Below are positions 59,034 through 64,000 of a stretch of 64,000 nt of DNA, in pieces. The position numbers and the translations under genes are program-made. The stretch's first letter is position 1. Every line of letters starts with the position of its first letter. The stretch is taken from NCBI GenBank assembly GCA_963969395.1, contig OZ017802.1:8000501-8064500 (forward strand). The letters are read 5' to 3'. The notes beneath the pieces are model-generated. The model made no database searches. It worked only from the letters and a program-made list of their open reading frames with translations, and had not been told where the DNA came from. The stretch comes from Pseudoscleropodium purum (Eukaryota > Streptophyta > Bryopsida > Hypnales > Brachytheciaceae).

Positions 59034-61430
59034 CTAGAGAGTTCGGGAAGTAATACCTATATTGTGCCATTGCCCACCGACTACCACTTCGATATTTTCT
59101 TCCAAATTGTTGTGCAACTTCAACTTGAGGAATCCAACACTCAAAAATATCCTCACATCCTCTACAGCCCCTAGAACGTGGACTACAACCATCTCTACAA
59201 GCTTCAAGAACTCACCAAAGTTTTGTGTCAAATTGTTGTTAGAATCTAAGACCCGCCACACTTTAGTCAATGGGTTAACATCATATGGCGGGAGCATTGT
59301 TGCATGGGAATTTGATTTCATACAAGTTTTAAAGAGAGCTCGTTGGGAGATTAGAACATCATGGTCAATGAAAGGGGGGATGAGTAGCTTCTTGTCACCC
59401 TTCCCTAATATTTTCCCATGACCATGCATATCCATTGTGTCCTCAAGTGATTGTCAAATGCCTCCTCTGCATTCAACTAATTTCTACCGAGGGTAGAAAA
59501 TACCAAATGTGTTCATTATGTTGTGATTGGGGAATCAGGTGTCCAACTCTGACACCAAAAGTTGAGCCACACCTACACAACAACATAGCTAGTTAATGTT
59601 GATGATCAAGTTCATTGTAGGTGAACATCCCAATGAAGCAAGACAACTTAAACATATGTAACTGGAATCCAAACGCTTTCTATAATATCAAGAATAGAAA
59701 AATATGAACACAATAATACATTTCATACTTATTGGTACATTCGGCTTTGACCTTGGAAACCAAATTTGCCCACACCTTTTGATCAATTGGCGCACCCTTG
59801 TGTTCAACGTGAATTTGCTCACCATGGTAAATGAAGGTCAACATTGCCGAGTTATCATTCAAGTCATACATCCACTTAATGTGGATTTGTTCGCGGCTAC
59901 ACTCCAATAAATTATCGAAGCTCCAAAACTCATCAGTGCTATAGGACGTTCTCTTGTCATCATACATGCAATAAAGGGACACTTGACAGACTTTAACAAC
60001 AATGACAAAGTCAACGATGTATACATCTCTTTTTTGGGTGAAGTTCACTAGTGTGTCTATAGCTTCCAATAAAGGGAGGAGAATGCACATCCCCAACATT
60101 GTGTACGGTCAAGGAGTAGTTCAAAGCAAGCCTGCACACTGCCACAAGCAAACATTAGGCATCGTCGAATGGACAAGCACAACAGGAAACAACTGAAATC
60201 AAAAGGAATACCAATGTCAATAGTTCCCAAGGAATGAAAGAATTGCAACAAAGGAAAGACGTAACAAATACAAACCTCTGCTTTGTTGTTATTATTTAAG
60301 TTAATTGTCATCTTATAAATTAAAGTCTGGTATTCAAATAACAAGCGTCGAAAGGGCTCAATGAGGCCGATCCACTAGGTTTGAACATTCTTGAGTATTT
60401 TCAATCCCTTCTTTTATATGAACTCTACAAGTTGCCTAAACTCTGAGAACCTTTTCAGACTTTTGCAAAAATATCCATAAGTCACCGAGAGCAATTTCTC
60501 AATGGCTACAAAAATGCCTAGATTAGATAGTACCTTAAAGTCCAAGTTACAATAGTGGGCTATACAGCGCACACCAATAATGAATGGGGCATGTTTCTCT
60601 TTCACTTGTAAAGTGATGCCTAAGCAATTCCCCTAAAGTACGGAGGCCCCATTTGCTCCGAAGTTGATGACCTTCTTTGTCAAAGACTAGCAATCAAGCC
60701 CCCACCGCTAGTGATTGATTGGGCAATTAATTAAATTAAATTTTCTGAATTGGGGTTGCACTCAACCCATTGCAAAGATATCAGCAAGGAGATGCGGACC
60801 CAATTTAAGACAACATATCCGTGAACTGAAAGCCAACTAGAATTATCAATTGTTGTTACCTCGTCAACTATGACCGCCACATACCTCACATTGGCAATTA
60901 AGCATTTGTTTTCTTCAGTCACTTGCTTGTAAATGTAGCCTTCCATTATCCAACCAAAAGTATCGCACCAATGTGCAGAAGAGACATCGACATCCAAGAA
61001 TTTGTACAACCCCACACAAAATTGGAACTCAAACACGGGACGACCATCGATAAGCAATTGGAATAAAGTTGCGAACTGAACCCGTTTTTTTCTAGCCTCC
61101 AACATAGTGCACTAATTGATTTGTTTGAGGACTGTTGCAGGTGGCTTGGCCGCATACAACTTCATGTTTTTGCAGTGTTTGCACTGCATCGCAATGCATT
61201 GCTCTCTTGCCTTCACCTTGTATTGAAGTAGGTCTTTTTTGGCTATTTGTTTGCTGTTGTGTTTGAACAACGTGTCCAACTTTGGTGCCATCACACACGG
61301 CTTCCAATCAATGATGCTACACACCTTGCATTTTACCATATGCAAGATTCCGTTCGTTGCCATTACTCCCTTGGCCCACGACAATTTGGCAGTCCAAATT
61401 GTTTGGAATTTCTGGTGTCTATCATACTAA
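59034..61430 (-). pseudogene. Decayed hAT-type transposase (BED finger type)
   Basis: On the minus strand from 61430: KFQTIWTAKLSWAKGV then MVKCKVCSIIDWK..LDTLFKH, a BED-like zinc finger with Cys-x2-Cys. Next comes ANVRYVAVIVDEVTTIDNSSWLSVHGYV (about 60830-60920) with the first catalytic Asp region, then RCIAHYCNLDFKVLSNL (60510-60560), the Cys-x-His block. RRLLFEYQTLIYKM (60300-60345) and LLPLLEAIDTLVNFTQKRDV (60010-60075) follow, and finally VEDVRIFLSVGFLKLKLHNNL (59110-59175), the hAT C-terminal dimerisation block. Pieces lie in at least three frames, and the first two are joined by a single stop near 61108. It is a pseudogene. Its element termini were not found. Confidence 0.8.
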
Positions 61431-61517
61431 GTTTGAGCTTTCGATCACAAATTGTCCCATTTGCTCTGACTACTACTACCTTTCTTGTCCAAGGGGGACT
61501 AGAAGTCCGAGTCCTCA

Positions 61518-62054
61518 TCAAAACCCTCGGAGTCCTTTGGCCACTTCCACAAACTTTGCATTGTCTTGCTTTTCTAAGTCTTCAGAGATGGTTATCAATG
61601 GAGATTTGGCACTCAAGGTAACCGTGTCACTAGAACCTGAGGAGGAACCTGATGTTATTGTTGGATCAATGGACAATGACGTGCTTTGGCCTTGTGGCAT
61701 CAAGCAGCCTCCTTCATTGTCATTGCTAGGGTACTCTTTGATCAATGCTGGCTCCACCCCAAGAACATCTAGCATGGAGCCATCTAAAACAAAGGCAAGT
61801 GGTGCACCTACTCTTGATCCACGCATCAGCTAAAAGTAAGATTTCACCATCTTCTTGTGCACTTCGGTCTTGCGCATCTCCACAATCTTCCCCTTGCACT
61901 TCAATTCCCTACAAGCTAGGTCCAGGGCCTCCTTTGCAGCCTTGTCGGCTTTCTTTTGTGCTGCATGAGCAATGTCAACTACCCATAAAACCCTAGCTAC
62001 CACATCCTCACTACGATCTTTTTTACCTAAATCCATCCCCTCCACAAAACACAC
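61518..62054 (-). pseudogene. Coiled-coil N-terminal reading frame upstream of the hAT relic
   Basis: Two minus-strand frames (61830-62054 and 61518-61826) are in the same phase and separated by a single stop (61830-61832). The first is Lys/Glu/Ala-rich and helical (AAQKKADKAAKEALDLACREL). The second is Ser/Thr-rich with a DTVTLSAKSPLITISEDLEKQ segment. It lies directly upstream of the BED finger in the same direction, so it is probably an N-terminal exon or extension of the transposase gene. No domain is recognised. Confidence 0.4.
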
Positions 62055-62059
62055 GACAC

Positions 62060-63671
62060 ATCAAAGACATAAATGACAAGAGAGCATATGACAAACACAA
62101 TGCTATGAGAGGAGCACAAAAGAAAAACAAAATAGGCATGTAAAGAATGTGCAAGTCTCGGCAATTTAAGTGCATGGGAGCTTGGGAGATCCATTTTGTC
62201 AAAGTACAAGCAACAACAATTACAATTAACAAGCAACATTAAAGCAAAGAGAGGTAGACTACAACTACCTTGTGTTGGAAATAAAACAAAGCCTAGTTTA
62301 GCTAGTGAAACTCATAGCCCGTCTTCAGCAAGAGATAGGCAAAATAGAAAACATTCATAGCGCAATTGGTGAAATAATCATACCATCACCCCACTACTAT
62401 GGCAAAGTAACTAAGAGTATCGACACCAGATCTTGGAGGGAGTGGCGACATCAATGGAGCGTCCGGAGCAAGAAGAGTGTAGTGAAGAATGCGAGTGGTG
62501 AACGGAGGATAATTATAGGAGGAGTTAAGTGCTAATGAAAAATTAAGGTGGCAATTGAACTCTAATCCCCATAAGGGACTAGTGTTACCTTGGCCACTTG
62601 ATGTCGCCCTCGGCCGCCAACGTGGTGAGCTAGGGTTTAGTTTCCAGCATGTCGCTCTCATATCAAGTTTGCTAGCGTTCTCAAAGAGGTGCAATCTGGT
62701 ACCTCAACACAAACACAACAAAAACAACAAAAACAAAAAGCCCTGGTCAATACAAATACAAGTAGAATTAACTTAAACCCTGCTTCTTCATGTAAGTTAT
62801 CATGTGGCTTTGATTACAATGAGAATTCTGATAGAAAAGAATGGAATACAATAAGTTTGTTGAGACAATGGTGGGAGGTTTTAAATGTGAACACAATGGG
62901 AAGTTTGTACGTTTGTTGGAGAATTTTCAAGTCACTTGATGATGTTGCAGCCATTTTGTTGTGAAGTTGCAGTGCAGGTCCACGATACCTGCTGAATTGG
63001 ACAGGAGTAAGTTAAAGCTTGTCTACATACAGATTGTTTTGTGTAAGGAGAAAGGGTGGGTAAGCTTAGGTACTTATTTATCAACGCAAATATTGAGTTG
63101 ATTGACACGACCTAAAATGTACTTTGTGGTGATAAATTTGGACAGGGATGTTTATTTGGCATTGAACTTGAAAACCCTGTCTGTAATCTTCACAGAGCTC
63201 AGGGCATCCTTGGTCCATGAATGGAGACAGGGACAGTACGTACCAGAATTTGCAAGTGGAGGGCCAGGGGAGACAACTTTTAAGAAAAAATTGTGCCAAT
63301 GGCAAAATTGGCAATCCAAACTTCAAATGCACTCTTCTTGCACTCCTTACTAATTTTCTAAACTTTTCATTAGATTAACTACAGTAGAGAATTTGAAATT
63401 TTTATCATTGGAAGCACATCCCAGAGTATTTTGAATAGGGACTAAGAAATTCAAACTTTAGAGAGCATGCTTTGGTAACCGTGATTTGTCAAAAATCCTA
63501 TAATTTTTTGTCTTTTAGTTAGCTTTTGAAGTGGTTTATTTTCATTGTCAGATGTTTAAATTTGAAAAAAAAACAAAAAAAACATTGTACCTATTCAAAG
63601 TACTTTGAGATGTGCTTCCAATGATAAAAAAATTCAAGTTTTAATTATGAATGAGTGAAAAGTTAACTCAT
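62060..63671. other. Intergenic DNA, nothing recognised
   Basis: Short frames on both strands (62386-62694 minus, 62689-62964 plus and others) overlap and show no family. No element end was found for the hAT relic. Confidence 0.35.
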
Positions 63672-63954
63672 CATTAGAAGAAATTTTGGGGCTTCAAGAG
63701 ACTGCGAGTTATCAAGCCCTAAGAACTTTGTGAATGCAACTAGTGGTGGAGTTTAACATGGCCAAGAGAGTGCCACGTCATTGCCCAAATTTATTTATTT
63801 TTAAATCAACTATTTTTGCATTCTAAGAATTAATTAATAATTATTATTATTTTTTAAATTATTGGGAACAACCAACTATCCCCTTCGTTGTGAGGGAACA
63901 ACGATAGGAACAAGCCCGAAACAAGCTCTTGGAGCCCTTAAACTTCATTTAATG
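63672..63954 (+). mobile_element. Small inverted-repeat element family B, copy 4
   Basis: The left end is CATTAGAAGAAATTTTGGGGC. The right end, inverted, is CATTAAATGAAGTTTAAGGGC. About 283 bp. The interior repeats GCCACGTCATTGCCCAAATTT and CCCTTCGTTGTGAGGGAACA, matching the copy at 23718-23966. Confidence 0.75.
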
Positions 63955-64000
63955 TGAGGAGTGCATTGTAGTTGTGCATGGATGCTCTTGGAGGTACATT

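Noticed and set aside
1..64000. CRISPR array, bacterial operons, ribosome binding sites, riboswitches
   Set aside because: The window is plant nuclear DNA with spliceosomal introns; no regularly spaced short repeats or bacterial gene layout were seen.

Overview
This is nuclear DNA from a land plant with a repeat-rich genome. The one host gene, a nine-exon SelO protein adenylyltransferase, has plant-type sequence: its C-terminus carries Cys where animals use selenocysteine, and its GT..AG introns run from about 150 to 1160 bp. The rest is AT-rich intergenic DNA packed with DNA transposons of at least five kinds. A seed plant, fern, lycophyte or bryophyte cannot be told apart from this window.

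Layout. 1-4.2 kb: decayed PIF/Harbinger transposase, a convergent degraded second reading frame, and a CACTA-end fragment. 5.5-11.2 kb: a hAT-type family with CAGGGTTGAC ends and 8-bp target duplications. It comprises a 334-bp GC-rich copy, a 240-bp GC-rich copy, and a 2.9-kb element that contains the 240-bp copy plus a degenerate repeat array. 13.9-15.1 kb: a complete non-autonomous CACTA element. 15.8-16.7, 27-29, 38.7-39.7 and 48.4-49.3 kb: copies of a ~0.9-kb non-autonomous family flanked by TTAA. One copy sits inside another and itself holds a third, different small element. 19.5-20.6 kb: a foldback element and two small inverted-repeat elements. 24.4-26.2 kb: a non-coding stretch with about 20 occurrences of a near-palindromic 9-mer, CCRANTYGG. 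32.8-33.2 kb: GC-rich tandem repeats. 34.8-38.3 kb: a decayed CACTA copy followed by a decayed pogo-type transposase. 40.2-45.5 kb: the SelO gene. 46.9-50.2 kb: two long foldback elements around a TTAA element. 53.1-56.5 kb: a well-preserved pogo-type transposase gene with one intron and one upstream in-frame stop. 59.0-62.1 kb: a decayed hAT transposase on the minus strand. 63.7-64 kb: another small inverted-repeat element.

The genes do not form a pathway. SelO is a housekeeping gene (AMPylation, redox-linked, organellar in known cases) in an island between transposon fields. The most informative features are the insertions: the nested TTAA elements give the target duplication and the order of events directly, and the two pogo copies can be compared for intron presence and for the position of the stop codon.
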